Positions 37,310 to 49,459 of a DNA stretch of 64,000 bases are shown here, in pieces; within the stretch, counting starts at the first letter, position 1; each line of letters opens with the position of its first letter. This stretch comes from Rotaria macrura. Its lineage: Eukaryota; Rotifera; Eurotatoria; Philodinida; Philodinidae. The notes beneath the pieces are model-generated. The model was not told the origin of the DNA and ran no database searches. It saw only the letters and a list, made by a program, of their open reading frames with translations. A program made the position numbers and the translations under genes. Location: contig OENT01000551.1 in NCBI GenBank assembly GCA_900239685.1, positions 35,496 to 99,495 of the forward strand. Reading direction: 5' to 3'.

Positions 37310-37855
37310 TGTCGATGTTTTGTTTTCAATTTATTTGATAAAAAGAAACAAGTTTCATGCGTTTGTAAACAATATTTCGATTCATGGAAGATTTCTGTTT
37401 AATACAATACTTCAACACGAATCAATCTTAGTTTGAGATTAAAGAATATCATACGTTTTTAATACTTGTGTTTCTTAGTTGGATACATTTTAACTGTTTT
37501 ACACTTCTATTTAACGAACACTAGTATTCAATGACATCATTTTCAATCCTTTCGCCCATCTTGCATATTGGAATACACAACATAGCCAGATAGAAATCAT
37601 TGATCATCTCTTGAGAAATACTGAAGCTATACGAATAACACCATTTGCAAGTTTCATAGTGAATCGCTCAGATTAAGTTTAGAAAAAGATAACATACCGA
37701 TACATGAATTCCTGAAGATTTTTCTCAATATGACTGTAACAGTGGTGTGGATCTGAAGTTTTCATCACATCACTGTATACACCCATCGGCTGCTCAATAA
37801 TATATCTATCATTAAAATATCTTTATAGAATTGTTGACGTAAAAAAATATAATTC
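37310..37855. other. intergenic between the YRDC and F-box genes
   Basis: No coding signal. A TTCAG acceptor shortly before the next start suggests the F-box gene may have an intron in its leader. Confidence 0.4.
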
Positions 37856-40067
37856 TTGTTCAGATTTCAGAAAATGATGTGTCCATCAAAATTTGAAAAT
37901 TTACCAAATGAAACTCTCTTGGATGTATTTGATTATCTCCGACCAATCGATTTAATTCATGCATTCGATAGACTGAACTATCGTTTACAAAACTTGATCA
38001 TACAACGTCGAATAAATGTCGATCTATCAACAAATATATCGTTGAATGAATTTAATGAGTATTGTTCGAAAATTTTTCTCGATTATTCATCGTCTATTCA
38101 TGCAATTCGTTTATCGAATGTTGAAACATGCGGTGGAATTAATACGTTTTTAAAAAACTTTCCGCGCATCAACACATCATTACCTAACTTATGTACAATG
38201 TCATTTATTGAACCGCGCGAAACTGACTACACAGAAATTGTTAAATTCCAGCATTTATCTTCAATTCATGTCAAATCGTATAAGATGTATGAGCAAAAAC
38301 TTCAGTTTGGTCTCATTTTTGATATTCCACATTTAAAAACGTAAGAAAACATATTTTTCAATAAAATTAACAAAAATAAAAATACGAAGCACTTTTAACA
38401 TACAGATGTGTTCTCTCATACGATGATGTTTTCTCTGTCAACAAACTACGACCAAACTCTTATCTCCAGCGATTAGTTCTGGATAGTTTTTATATAAATG
38501 ATCTTCATACACTTTTTCATTTTTATCCTTTGCTTGAGCATCTTACTGTACATCAACTTATGGTGAACTTTCAAGGTTTTCTACCGACATTTGATGCACC
38601 ACTACAAACTCTTCGTACTTTGAAACTCAACTGTGTATATACCGTTCGATTTGATTATATTGCACATATACTTTCGTTTTTACCAAAACTTGTTCGTCTC
38701 ACAATTATTGCTATTGGTATTGATTTTTTAAATTCCGAACGATGGTCAAAACTATTAGCATCGATTGAAAAATTACGTTCTCTTCTACTCGATATTAAAG
38801 CTGTATCAACTACATTCGATGGTGAACTTTCATCCTCATTTTTAACTGGTTATTGGCGTCAATGGCATATAGCTGTTGATTATTCACAAGATAATCATAA
38901 ATTTCATTTATTCACTGTACCTTATGGTCGTCTTTCATTCATAAGTACAATTCATTGTTTACCTGTGACCGAAGCACCGAATAATGCTTTTAGTTCAATT
39001 ACTGATCTTTATTTGAAAACAAATATGTCTATGCAGGTAAAAACAAAACAATGTGTTCGAAATAAATTTCAAATAAAAATCGTTCGTTTAGATTTACGCT
39101 CAACGATTTTATCCCAATGTACGTGCTCTACAGATATATCAGAATGCTATTGTTCCGGTTAATTATTCAGTATTAATTACACAACTTCATTCAATGTTAG
39201 ATTTATATAAATTAGTCCATTTCGAATTATTCATTTCAATGCCTCCGTCTATTTTTCTTACTTTATTAAAATTTATACCAAGTTTACGATATTTTAAAAC
39301 CGATTACGATATTCTTATGGTAAATTTTTCTTATAGCGAATTCTTTGAACTGATTGCCCTCTGATTAAGAAAGACATCAAATGTAAACGCGTACATATTT
39401 TACACGATATTAGAAAACACATTGATGAATGATGTCACATCAACGAGTAACACGATAATATGCATATTTTACTTGTTGCTTTTCATTGGAAAATTAGCAT
39501 GAGGCATTGAAATAAGCGAAGGAATGACACTAGTACTGAATTTCATGTCTCGAAAAATGTAAACTGTAAATAAAATAGTAGAGAATGTTCTTTATGAATG
39601 ATTCTCTAATTAGAAAGTATAATTTTCGTTTTATCATGACAAAATATTGAATAGAATGTCATCCATATTTTCTTCGAAGTAGATTAAAAACTATCACATG
39701 CTTTTTCATTTTTACATGAATTATTGTACTTTAGACTTTAACAAATCATTTTCAAGATGCTGATGTATCTGCCCGATTACATGATAAACTTGAAAAATTT
39801 GTTTTACGCCGTGGAACTCTGACAATTACTGACAATGAGTGTTTTCTTCAAATGTTTTCAAATGTGAAGCATTTGCAAATCAATTTAGATACCATACATG
39901 ATTTGAGACAAATTGCTGCAAAATTTGTTAAAAATATGATTAATCTAATAACATTAAATATTTGGCTATCTGATACAAATGAACCAAACGATACGCTTCA
40001 ATGGGAGGGTATTATTAATAATGTAAGCTATGAAATAGCTAAACGACATATAAAAATTTGGAAATAA
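37856..40067 (+). CDS. F-box/LRR-like protein, bdelloid-type
   Basis: Exons 37856-38340, 38406-39036, 39134-39319 and 39735-40067 join in frame to 544 residues. The F-box is at about residues 12-50 (FENLPNETLLDVFDYLRPID, then LIHAFDRLNYRLQNLI). The rest is a leucine-rich, LRR-like solenoid with the family landmarks LPKLVRLTI, WSKLLASIEKLRSLLLD, GYWRQWHIAVDY, TVPYGRLSF, FSSITDLYL and MFSNVKHLQINLD. It probably serves as the substrate receptor of an SCF ubiquitin ligase. Two adjacent in-frame methionines (residues 7 and 8) are alternative starts. Introns are 65, 97 and 415 nt. It is intact and diverged from the copy at 51.6 kb, so the two are old paralogues. Confidence 0.85.
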
Positions 40068-41071
40068 TATTAAAACTGATTGCTTCTATTATTTTTTTTC
40101 TTTATGCACGTGTCTATATTAATGTAGCACTATAAATATTATTTTCTCATCTGACATAAACTAAAATGAACCAGCGATTTACTTTTTGAATATATATGAT
40201 GTCGCAATTGTTTCAAAGTTGTTGTTAAAAAAGTAGAAAATTCAAAAAACAAATTTGATGGTTGCCTTTAAAATTATTTTTCGATAGAATATAGTAACAT
40301 GTGTTTACAAAATACTTACAATAGATATGATCGATATTGCATGATTTATTATGCTAGTATTCAATAATATTGTTTTTTTTAATCTACGAACTCTAAAATT
40401 TTGAGAATAAAATTTTAATAAACTATGGAAAATATAGATCGAGATCAAAAGTAATACCTTTTCATTTTAGAGGGTATCTTTTATAAGTCATTTTGGCAGA
40501 ATTCTTTCGACGTTCATATTTTAGACACCTGTTATCTTTATATTAATAGAAAAATATCCATAATACTTTTTTAAAATTTTGACATTAGAGATTCTGCAAC
40601 GATAAAGCAAACTACGTATTTCTCCATGAGAGCATGTTCATATTACAATGTTCGTGAAGATACAGGAATTTCGAAAATCGAGAATCTTTTTTTTAACGGC
40701 ACATTCTTGTGGTAGACATGATAAAAGCAACCAACGTGAATAGTGCATACATCACCGCCACTTTTAGGATTTATTCATAGTTTTATTGAATAGTGACTAA
40801 TTATTATTGTTATCTAAAATTTGTTCGATCGTATCACTCAGCTTGATTTTTTATTCGTCAAAATACTGGCCTCACCATTATTATAACCAATCGTAATAAT
40901 AAAATATTATTGTGCTTTTATATTTTTTCTCGTCTATTCGATGCACCTGCTGATGAGTAAAAATCAGTCAGGTATGAAGCAAGCCATCATTTGCTTATAT
41001 CTATGTATATATAGGTATTGCTTTCTCCACTATGCATACTTATATCTTCACATATAGAATAAATACATCGA
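40068..41071. other. intergenic between the F-box and EF-hand genes
   Basis: No open frames of note. TATATATAGG near 41004, about 65 bp before the EF-hand start, is a candidate TATA box for that gene. Confidence 0.4.
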
Positions 41072-41374
41072 ATGGCTTCGCTTACCGAAGAACAACTCCG
41101 AAAAGAATTTCGTCGCATGGATAAAAATGGCGATGGTAATATAACTGTAGATGAATTAAGACAGTTTTTTAAACCAAGACAAGAAATGCTTGGAATTTCT
41201 CCACAAATAATTGAACAAGAAATACAAGGTTTGGTCAAACGACTTGATGCTGATAACAGTGGTACAATTAGCTTTGAAGGTACATAATGAATTGATGTTT
41301 TTGTTGAATAAATTCCTATTTTGTTCTTTTTACTTTTCAAAATAGAATTCAAATCATTTTGCTCAAAAATTTAA
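41072..41374 (+). CDS. small two-EF-hand calcium-binding protein
   Basis: Exon 1 (41072-41279) and a 29-nt exon 2 (41346-41374) join across a 66-nt intron to 78 residues. Two EF-hand loops are complete: DKNGDGNITVDE (about residues 17-28) and DADNSGTISFEE (about 55-66), each with the expected acidic or oxygen-bearing ligands at 1, 3, 5, 9 and 12. The intron falls inside the second loop, and only splicing supplies its twelfth-position glutamate; unspliced, the frame stops at GT. Size and layout match calbindin/polcalcin-like single-lobe calcium sensors or buffers. No signal peptide, so cytosolic. It converges on the minus-strand gene ending at 41530. Confidence 0.85.
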
Positions 41375-41529
41375 ATCAATCCAAGTTTCTTTATGAACAT
41401 TATTTTTTATTTTTGAAAGGAAGAAGATGATTAACAAACTGAAACAATACAATCTTGTGTTCTTTTTTCGCGCAGTATATAAGATAAAAGCAGCAATTGA
41501 ATTTTTGTTTTTTTTTGTTTTTTATCCGA

Positions 41530-43460
41530 TTACCAAACAGGTATCCATGGTGCGCGTGGTTGTGTTGTTTTTTGGTTTTGTTTTCTCTTATTAATTCTTT
41601 GCCCATAGTCTTCCTCGTCATCAGTTTGGGTTTGATAACCAGTGTCCCATAAACGAGAGCGCGCATTTCCATTAACTGGATATCTTTCCTTAAAAAAATA
41701 AAAAAAAGATACTAAAACAAAATGGAAACATATAAGAATTACTAGAGATTTCGATGCAGGCATGGGTTGCTGCTGTCCGTCAGCGTATGGACGTACTCCA
41801 TAAATGGGCTGTCTTGACTTGCGTTCAGGACGATTATTAGATATAGCAGGTAATTGAAAATTATTGCTCCTACGTTCCTGGTTTGGTTTCTGTGTTCGAT
41901 AGGCATAGGGTGATTGATAATCGGATAGTTGAATGGGTTGGTCTTGTAATGCAAAATTCGGTTTACGAGGTGTTTGTTCTAAGTTTGCTGGCATAGTAGT
42001 TAATGGATAAATTGCTTTCGGACGTGCACGATTTTCTTCGTCATTCATGGGAATTATTAATGCTTCACCTCTCGGAAATTTCGGTTCTAAATTTATATTT
42101 TTATAGCTATTTGTTTTTATTGCTAATATATAAAAGCTAGATTAACCTTTCACTTGTGGTTCTGGCGGTTGTGTTATTATTAGTGGATATGATAAAATGT
42201 CTTCATTGAATGGTTCTGGTTTTCGTTCAATATTACGATTATTATTGTTACGATCAGTAATTATAGTCGTTGGTGTCATCTTCGTTGGAGATGGTCTAGA
42301 TTAACAAAACAAGCGGAAGTGTTTAGCACCTTTTCGACGCTCATAAAACTATCGTATAAAATACTTTTTTGCCTGCTTTGGTGCTGAATTCGGTTCAGAA
42401 ATTAATGTATAAAATGTCGGTGGTTGAATTGGCTGCTGCTGCGGCTGTTGTTGTTGTTGATATGTTCGAGGAACACTAGATTGATTGCTTAATGCATACA
42501 TGGTAACATCTGTGGATGATTTAGTCTGAGCTGGTGGTGATAAAATATCTTCCGTTGGCCTGCTCGTTGAAGATGGTGTATCACTCGTAATGGTGTATAA
42601 AACTGGTGCTGGTGGAGTAGGATTAAGCATGCTTACTTGTACACCACGTGAGGTACGTGCTGGGCTACCAACAATCGAATAAACATAGGGTACTGGTTGC
42701 AAAAATTGTTTCGTCGGTTCTTGAGTTTCATTTTCGAAGCGAGGCGTTTTGACAAAATTATAAGATGCAGGAGACTTACTGGTTGCTTGCATAGAACTCT
42801 CTAAACTTGAAACATTGTTGTCTTCGACTTCCGGACGAACTCGACGACTGATTGAATAGATTGTTGGAATCGGTGTTGGCATATCATTAGATCGTGATAC
42901 GTCAAATGTCGGAGTCATTTTTGAATTACCAATAGTATACACTATAGGTTGTGTGACAACTCTAGGTTCGAAGAAAACCGTTGGTATTGTTGATGGCGTT
43001 TCTCGTTCATCAGGATATAGCATTTTTCGATCTAGTGTGCATGATAAAACGTACTCTGTTTTTAACAATTTTGAATATGTAGAAGCATACTCTCTTTTTT
43101 ATTTTGTTCTTCACCCAATTTTCGATCAACATAGTAAATTTTTGTATCAGAACTCTTTGGCATTGGCGCTAATTTTGTTGGACTGGGTTGATATCGAGTC
43201 TGAAGTGTATACATTGCAGCCGACTCTTTTGCTTGTGAAGACATGGTCGAAAATGATCTATAATCATTGATGGGTGTTTGACCATATGAATCACCAGTTG
43301 AACTTTGATGAAGAATGTTTTCTAAAGAGTTCAAAGACATAACAAAAGTAATAATGCAAATGCAATTTTCACTGTTATCTTGAAATACCTTTATTATCTT
43401 GTCGATCTTCTCGATGCATGTCAAATGTTTGAATAGGACTTGTTTCCAATATTTCAGCGA
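41530..43460 (-). CDS. disordered protein with repeated Y-[ST]-[IL] motif (5' end unresolved)
   Basis: Exons on the minus strand, in coding order: 43389-43460, 43091-43321, 42365-43031, 42147-42295, 41743-42086, 41530-41688. All joins keep frame and the introns are 54-69 nt, giving at least 539 residues. The protein is rich in P, S, T, Q and N, with a polyglutamine tract (YQQQQQPQQQPIQ). About eight copies of a short hydrophobic-Tyr motif recur every 20-60 residues: AMYTLQ, KIYYVD, IVYTIG, TIYSIS, YVYSIV, VLYTIT, TMYALS and FYTLIS. The C-terminal 190 residues lack it and are basic, with PYAYRTQKPNQERRS and KRKQNQKTTQPRAPW. No domain, signal peptide or membrane segment. A possible start (MKRFVHFDSSMIHP at 43606) has a good donor but the wrong phase. 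The repeats suggest a multivalent linear-motif protein; function unknown. Confidence 0.7.
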
Positions 43461-43606
43461 CTATAAGTTAACAATAAAGTTTTCTGTTATCTAATGAGAT
43501 GAATACTTTAAGGACTTGAAGAATAATTCTGTTAGTAGTTTTCAAGTATTAAAATATCATACCATGGATGAATCATCGAAGAATCAAAATGCACAAAACG
43601 CTTCAT

Positions 43607-46126
43607 GAAGTGTATTATATGATATACAGGGTTTCCTCACTAATCATTGGAAATGTCAAATTGATTATCAACTAGTTTTGACTTAGCGACTCGCATCAGA
43701 CTATGTAAAATGTTATTGAATCTTGACAATATGTGAGAATTTATGAAATCAAATTTGCTAGAAATTAGCTCTTTCAGAAAAGATGATCTATTTATAATTC
43801 TGCACTCCATTCGAAAGGTATTGTGTTTTGATTATTCTTTGTCTATTAAAGTGAAAGTTTTCAAATCCTGAAAAAATTACACATCTCTTGCACCCAACAG
43901 AATTCAATTTGAAAACACAGTAAAGTCAAGTTTTGATTCTTGAAAAAAAAGAGTACGCAATTATTGTGAATCTTTAAAACTAAGTGTACAAATTTCTTCT
44001 CAACTATGAAGATTTCTGGGATACTTATGAAAAATGGAGATTCTTCAAAAAATGACGAATGACTACATATGATGTTAACAAGAAGGTGGCTTAACAGTTA
44101 AAGATTCATAATCATAAATGAAAAAATTCAAAAAATTACAATTACAAGAAAAAACTGTGCATACTCTTTTGTAAAAAGTCAAACAAAGAAATTAATCAAT
44201 TATCTTAAATATGATCACTGTAATGAAGAAGGTCTTACCTATCAGAATTTCGAATAGAAAAACGGAAAGACAGAAATGTTTTTTCTCACTATCATATAAG
44301 TATTTAGTCCTTTAGTAGAAATATCTGCGAGTGTTTGAAAAATATTCTCTTTTATAACAGCTTCCAAAAAGCTGAATGGTCACACAAACACCCACCCATA
44401 TATATACGGTACACCGATTCCAAGGTATTAAATGATGTTTTCGTATTGATAATCAAAGATTGAATTCACACAGATTACATTACAAAAAGAAACCTTATAT
44501 TGTCAATCGTAGAAATCAACGTATAATTTCATCATAAAATTTAACTGCCATATAACATGTTTATTTGAGCTCTATTTTAATTGATTAAAATTGACACCCT
44601 TTCAAATAGAGAAAACGATTCTTACTTGATTAATCATCTGAAGACTTGCACAGAAAACAATTTAGAAAGTGAATAATAGAATTAAGAATCCGACCATTCA
44701 TTAAATCCTAGCTATTTCCCTCATTCTAAATTAATTATTCACAAAAACTTCACTACTCTGTTTCAACTAGTATCCTTCTTCTTGATAATTGTTTTCCTCT
44801 TGTTTTGGATGAATAGAATGATTTATTTTTAATTTGAATAACTCACTTGGTTCATCGTCCATATTGTTTGTCACAAATTCTACTGTATGATATGCAAGAG
44901 AAATGTAACAACGATAGTGAGAAACTTTTGCGTGACTATATTTTCATTACACTCTCTGCATCCCATGCGATAATGATCGTGCTTCAAAAGAGTCATACGA
45001 CGTTCCAGCATACTCTATTTTTCTTGTTCTTAAGGCATTAGATTGTTTTATAAATATGCGTGTCCAATGCAATGTAAACTTAACAATCATAGAGAGTTAT
45101 CCATGGTGACACAACATAAGTGTTCGTTCCTAATCAAAACACATAATATGCTCCTAGTTTACTTGTACTCCATTTTAATACTTAGTACAGCTGCAATTAT
45201 TTTCAACGCAAACCTATTCTTTGTTGTTCTTCTTTGAATAAACATTATGCAAAGTCGCAAGGTAATTGCATAGCATAAAGAACTTTGTGGCTTGTGCAAA
45301 TATTTGAATATTATTTGATAACTTATTTTTTGAATAAAACTGTGTAAACCGATATTTCGATTTATTCAAAAGGAAAAAGAAAAAAACGAACTAAACTACT
45401 TGGATTTTTTTCTTCTTGTAAAATTTCATTAGTCCAATAGAGTGTTAGAAACAAAAATAAGAAGAATAACAAATATGAAATAAGAAGCTTAAATTTTCAA
45501 ATATGCATGCAAGTATTAGAGAACAATTGTAAATAGTCTGTTTTGCAGCTTAAAAACGATAGAATATTAATGAGATGCTATTTGTGTATTTACGAGTTTG
45601 CATCATGTTCACATAATTGTACTGGTAAATTTTGAGATTTATGAGATTTATGAGATTAATAATTACTATGGGAAAAAAAATATAAAGTGTATACTGAGGT
45701 AGTATCATAGAACAGTCATGACTTTCGTTTATGATCAATCATATATCTGTTCATAAGTTTTAGTCTGGTACGATGAATTTCAATTATTACATGGAATTTA
45801 AAAGAAGAATTGCTTTTATTATGACTATGAGAAAATTAAGCTTTAATTTTTCTGCAGACAATTCAGATGACCCACTCATAAATAGAATAAAATGTTTCTT
45901 TATATCGGAAAGTACCTCTTAGAGATAGCACCGTTCGACACTCGTTCAACTGTAGTTTATGACAACAAATTCAACTCCTAAAAATGCAGTGATCACTAGT
46001 TCGCTTCAATATTGTCTTTCTTGTGTGGCAAATCAATCTCACTTCATGATACAAAGCGTTTTCTCACGAGCAACGTCTTTTTTCAGCATTGTTAATTTTT
46101 CATTCGAATACAAAAGACCTAGTGTC
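43607..46126. other. gene-poor stretch
   Basis: About 2.5 kb of AT-rich DNA with short scattered open frames on both strands and no recognisable domain. A short direct repeat (GAGATTTAT, about 45628-45650) is the only local structure. Confidence 0.4.
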
Positions 46127-46134
46127 GTCTACAG
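46127..46134. repeat. left 8-bp target duplication of the outer hAT
   Basis: GTCTACAG, immediately before the TIR TAGAGACCTGCA. It is repeated exactly at 48896-48903. Confidence 0.9.
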
Positions 46135-46146
46135 TAGAGACCTGCA

Positions 46147-46220
46147 GCCCTACCCTACCCTAGGATAGGGTAGAGGTAGGGTACGACTCTCGTAGGGTAG
46201 GGTAGGGTAGGGTTAGGGTA
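46147..46220. repeat. (CCCTA)n / (TAGGG)n subterminal repeats
   Basis: Three CCCTA units followed by inverted TAGGG units form a near-palindrome, then a further run of about five TAGGG/GTTAGGG units. It superficially resembles telomere repeat but sits inside a transposon end. Confidence 0.85.
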
Positions 46221-46286
46221 TCGTTTTGAAAACTGTAGGGTATTACAGGGTAAAATTTTCATTTTTTCAATCTGGTCTGTTTACAC

Positions 46287-47726
46287 CAGAGATCCGAAAA
46301 TCGCCGAGTTTACTCGCCTCGGCTCACACCACCACGAGGCGATGCGAGTAGGCATTTTCTACACCGCGGCGAGCACGAGTTGACTTTGTAAATCGCTGAG
46401 TCGACTCGCCTATACTTAAAATGTTATTTTTGAGGAATAAATGGAAAATAACATTCTAAGGATATCTTTCGATTTTATGCAGCTCCTTCTAAGCGTTTCC
46501 ATTTGTAGTGAAGTTTATCAAATCGGGACAATAACTTAGTGTGTAAGGTGTCTCAACAATCAGCTTAAAAAAGAAAACTGTATATCTGTACAGAGTGATA
46601 AACCAAACTTCTGATACGTTTCGTGATGGTAGAGGATACTTCCAAGCTTCTATTCAAGTGGTAGCAGCTTATTAACACACTTGAAAGCTAGCATCACCAA
46701 CGTGAACTCGGAGTTTAACTTTTATTCGCAAATTCCAAGTTTTAGAGATTGTTATACTGATCATTTTGGTTAAAAAATTGTTCTATTTTCATCCAGAACT
46801 GATGGTGGTATCAGTGTCAAAGTACTAGAAAATTTCGTTTGCTTTGACCAACATTATTTACCGTTCTCCAGTATTTTGACTCGGCGAACACCTCTTCTTG
46901 ATGAACATGGAACATCTGTTAACCAAAATGATCAGCAAATAAGACCTCTAAAATATGATTTGTCAGTAAATTCTCGCGTAGCGTTGCTATTTTGTTCACT
47001 GTCCAGAGGAGTACTTTATCAAACTTTAACCAACATCACTGGTCTTTTCAGATCTTTTCAGTGCACACAGATTTGAGAGGATTTTGCGAAGTTAGATAAA
47101 ATAGAGAAAACTCAAGGATTCAAATAAAGTATTACATAATTGTGAAAATCTAAGAACAGGGGAATTTCCATCCGATTATAGAAACTCCAGATTTATAGTT
47201 TATCTTTCGCATAGAAATGCGAATTTTTATCTTTTAAATTAGTGATACTAAGTCTAATTGATTTTATTAAACTTTTTACTGATGAATAAAAACTTTGAAG
47301 TATCTCTACCATTAGAAAAAAAATTAGTTGATTTGGTCATAATCCTGTGCACCTATGCAGTTTTCTTTTTGCTAGATGACTTTCAGCACATTCTGGATAC
47401 ACGTACTTTTAATTATTCAATCTAGTCCAACTATTGCACTGACGCAGTTCTCAGAGCATTGTTTATACGCTCAGTAAAAAAATGAACGATCTTTATTTAT
47501 TTGATTATCGTTAATATGTTTGTTCTTTTAACTTATTTAAATGTATAGAATGTTCTTTATTTGATTGTATAAAATAAAAAGATACTGATTGTTATGGGTG
47601 GTTGAAAAACTACCTAAAAATAACTATTTTATTATAAACTCGAGGCGAGACGAGACAACAATGAGCAACTCGCCAGCATGAAGAGGCGGTGACGTGTCGC
47701 TTTTTTGATTGACTAACGGATCTCTG
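46287..47726. mobile_element. inner non-autonomous hAT element, nested
   Basis: Perfect 10-bp inverted repeats CAGAGATCCG...CGGATCTCTG (again YARNG-type) are flanked by the exact 8-bp duplication GTTTACAC at 46279-46286 and 47727-47734. It measures 1,440 bp. The terminal 150 bp on each side are unusually GC-rich, with repeated ACTCGC/GCGAGT and GAGGCG motifs, while the core is AT-rich. The only internal frame (46876-47076) is short and featureless, so there is no transposase. Nesting shows it inserted after the outer element. Confidence 0.88.
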
Positions 47727-48581
47727 GTTTACACGTCCGACGTCGGACAATCTGCAGTATTGAACAATGTCTTCTATTCATAGGGCAATAATGAGAAAAT
47801 AACTATTAAATATTTACTTTCTGTCAGTCAATAATAAACAACAACAGTTGTTCATGTCTTTTTTCTCTTTGTCGATATTGTTTTTAATATCCATGGTCCA
47901 TGTAGTACTACTTTTCTCCTTTTCATATTATTTGTGGTATTCTTCGTATACTATTATACAGATTTATAAAATTTAACTTCATCATTTCATAAATAAATAC
48001 CCTAGTCGAGAATCAATTAACAAATCCTCAGGTAGTCCTAGAAAAATGTTAAATCCCCAGTGGCTCTTTGTGGACTCCTTTAGCAATTACTAGAGAGTCC
48101 CCGAATTTTCGATCGTACGGCAGAAAGAAAAAATACCCGGGGATTCATGATAGGGACCCCAATTGGATATATGAGGGAGCGCAGGTATACATTCGCCGTT
48201 TTCTTTGGCACCTATGAGAATCTAAATGAAAATCAAGTTTGAAAAGATAAATCATTTATTTTTAAAATTAAGTTTTTGTGAGTGATAAAAATCATTGCGA
48301 TTTCTACCTGAGTCCTATCACCGATAGCTCATCTTATGGACATGAATTAATATTCGACCAGCAGAACTTATTAGCTGAGACAAGGCTTGCTGAAACGATT
48401 AAGTAGAAAATCCTTTTAAAAGCATTGTAAATTTTTCCGGAAAAATAAATTTTGGCTAAAAATAAATGTACAAAAAGTTATTTTCAAAAAGTAAATAAGT
48501 GGATTTTAGGGCAGATTTTAATGTATTTCTTTCGAAATCTCTAAACTCATTTTCTCATGCCTGCCAAATTTTCTAAGAATT

Positions 48582-48770
48582 TAGGGATTTTTCGGAGGAA
48601 GTTGAGTAGCAAGAGAATGAAATTGGTACATATTATGGGGCACTGCCATATGTGAGGCACTCACAAGTCACTTAAGCTATTAGACCTTTTATACTCCCTG
48701 TGAACCCCCTTATCAATCCCCAGGGACTCCCTGTCGTGATTCCTGGTTTCTTTTATGAGGGGCTACCCTA
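48582..48770. mobile_element. possible third small hAT-like insertion
   Basis: TAAGAATT occurs at 48574-48581 and 48771-48778. It brackets a 189-bp segment that begins TAGGG and ends CCCTA. The inverted match is only five bases, so this may be chance. The interior holds several AGTCCC/GGGGA motifs. Confidence 0.25.
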
Positions 48771-48895
48771 TAAGAATTCAATAAGGATTTCTCGATTAAC
48801 GTACTCTGAATTCATGCACGGTATAAGATTTTTGTAATTTTTAAATTTAGTAGGGTAGGGTAGGGTACCGAAATTCATACCCTTGCAGGACTCTA

Positions 48896-48903
48896 GTCTA
48901 CAG
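48896..48903. repeat. right 8-bp target duplication of the outer hAT
   Basis: GTCTACAG, identical to 46127-46134. Confidence 0.9.
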
Positions 48904-49459
48904 TCATCCATTTTATTACTACGTTTTGACAAAAGAATGTGTTACTCTCTGGTTTTATACACGTGTTCTATATTTTTCATTTTTATTGTTGGTATTTGCT
49001 GGATATTTTTATTCTTCGTTTTCTTTATTGATCACTTTTCTTGTCATTGGCATTGAAGTCGACGTTGCTGTAGGACATAATATATATCAATTACGGTTTG
49101 GCAGTTTCTCTATTATGGACAGGGAAGAGCTGGAGCATTTCGAGTGGAGATTTACACTCTCCATTTCCTTGAAAAGTGCATATGCGTTTCACAATATTCT
49201 TAACGGCTCAATATTGCACGGGAGAAAAGTACTTGAGCAAATAGATACTGCAGACACAGATCAGACTAGAGTGTTTCAAGCGCCCTGAGATCTTTTTCAG
49301 AGAAGATATTAGATCGAGCATCAATATAATGTGTTCAACACTTTTAATTGTTCTATGAATAGCTTTTTTTGAAGACCAAGATGGGATCTGAGACGGCAGA
49401 AATCAACTCGAATGGCTCTCTCGTCAGTGGATCGATAATCTTTCAGTGCATATACTTTA

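Larger units (their letters stand above)
46135..48895. mobile_element. outer non-autonomous hAT element
   Basis: Terminal inverted repeats TAGAGACCTGCA (left) and TAGAGTCCTGCA (right, reverse complement) differ at one of 12 positions. They start with the hAT consensus YARNG and are flanked by a perfect 8-bp duplication. Both ends carry subterminal CCCTA/TAGGG pentamers (46147-46220 and 48851-48867), likely transposase-binding clusters. It measures 2,761 bp in all, or about 1,313 bp without the nested element. No transposase frame is present, so it depends on a partner encoded elsewhere. Confidence 0.85.

Noticed and set aside
42953..43270. 105-codon plus-strand frame
   Set aside because: Antisense to two well-joined exons of the minus-strand Y-[ST]-[IL] repeat protein.
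46147..46220. Internal telomere repeat
   Set aside because: The TAGGG run lies inside transposon ends with TIRs and target duplication, the unit is a pentamer, and it is not the TGTGGG repeat I know from bdelloid telomeres.
47735..47750. GTCCGACGTCGGAC perfect palindrome next to the inner hAT duplication
   Set aside because: A 14-bp palindrome alone is weak evidence for a regulatory site; it probably belongs to the outer element's body.
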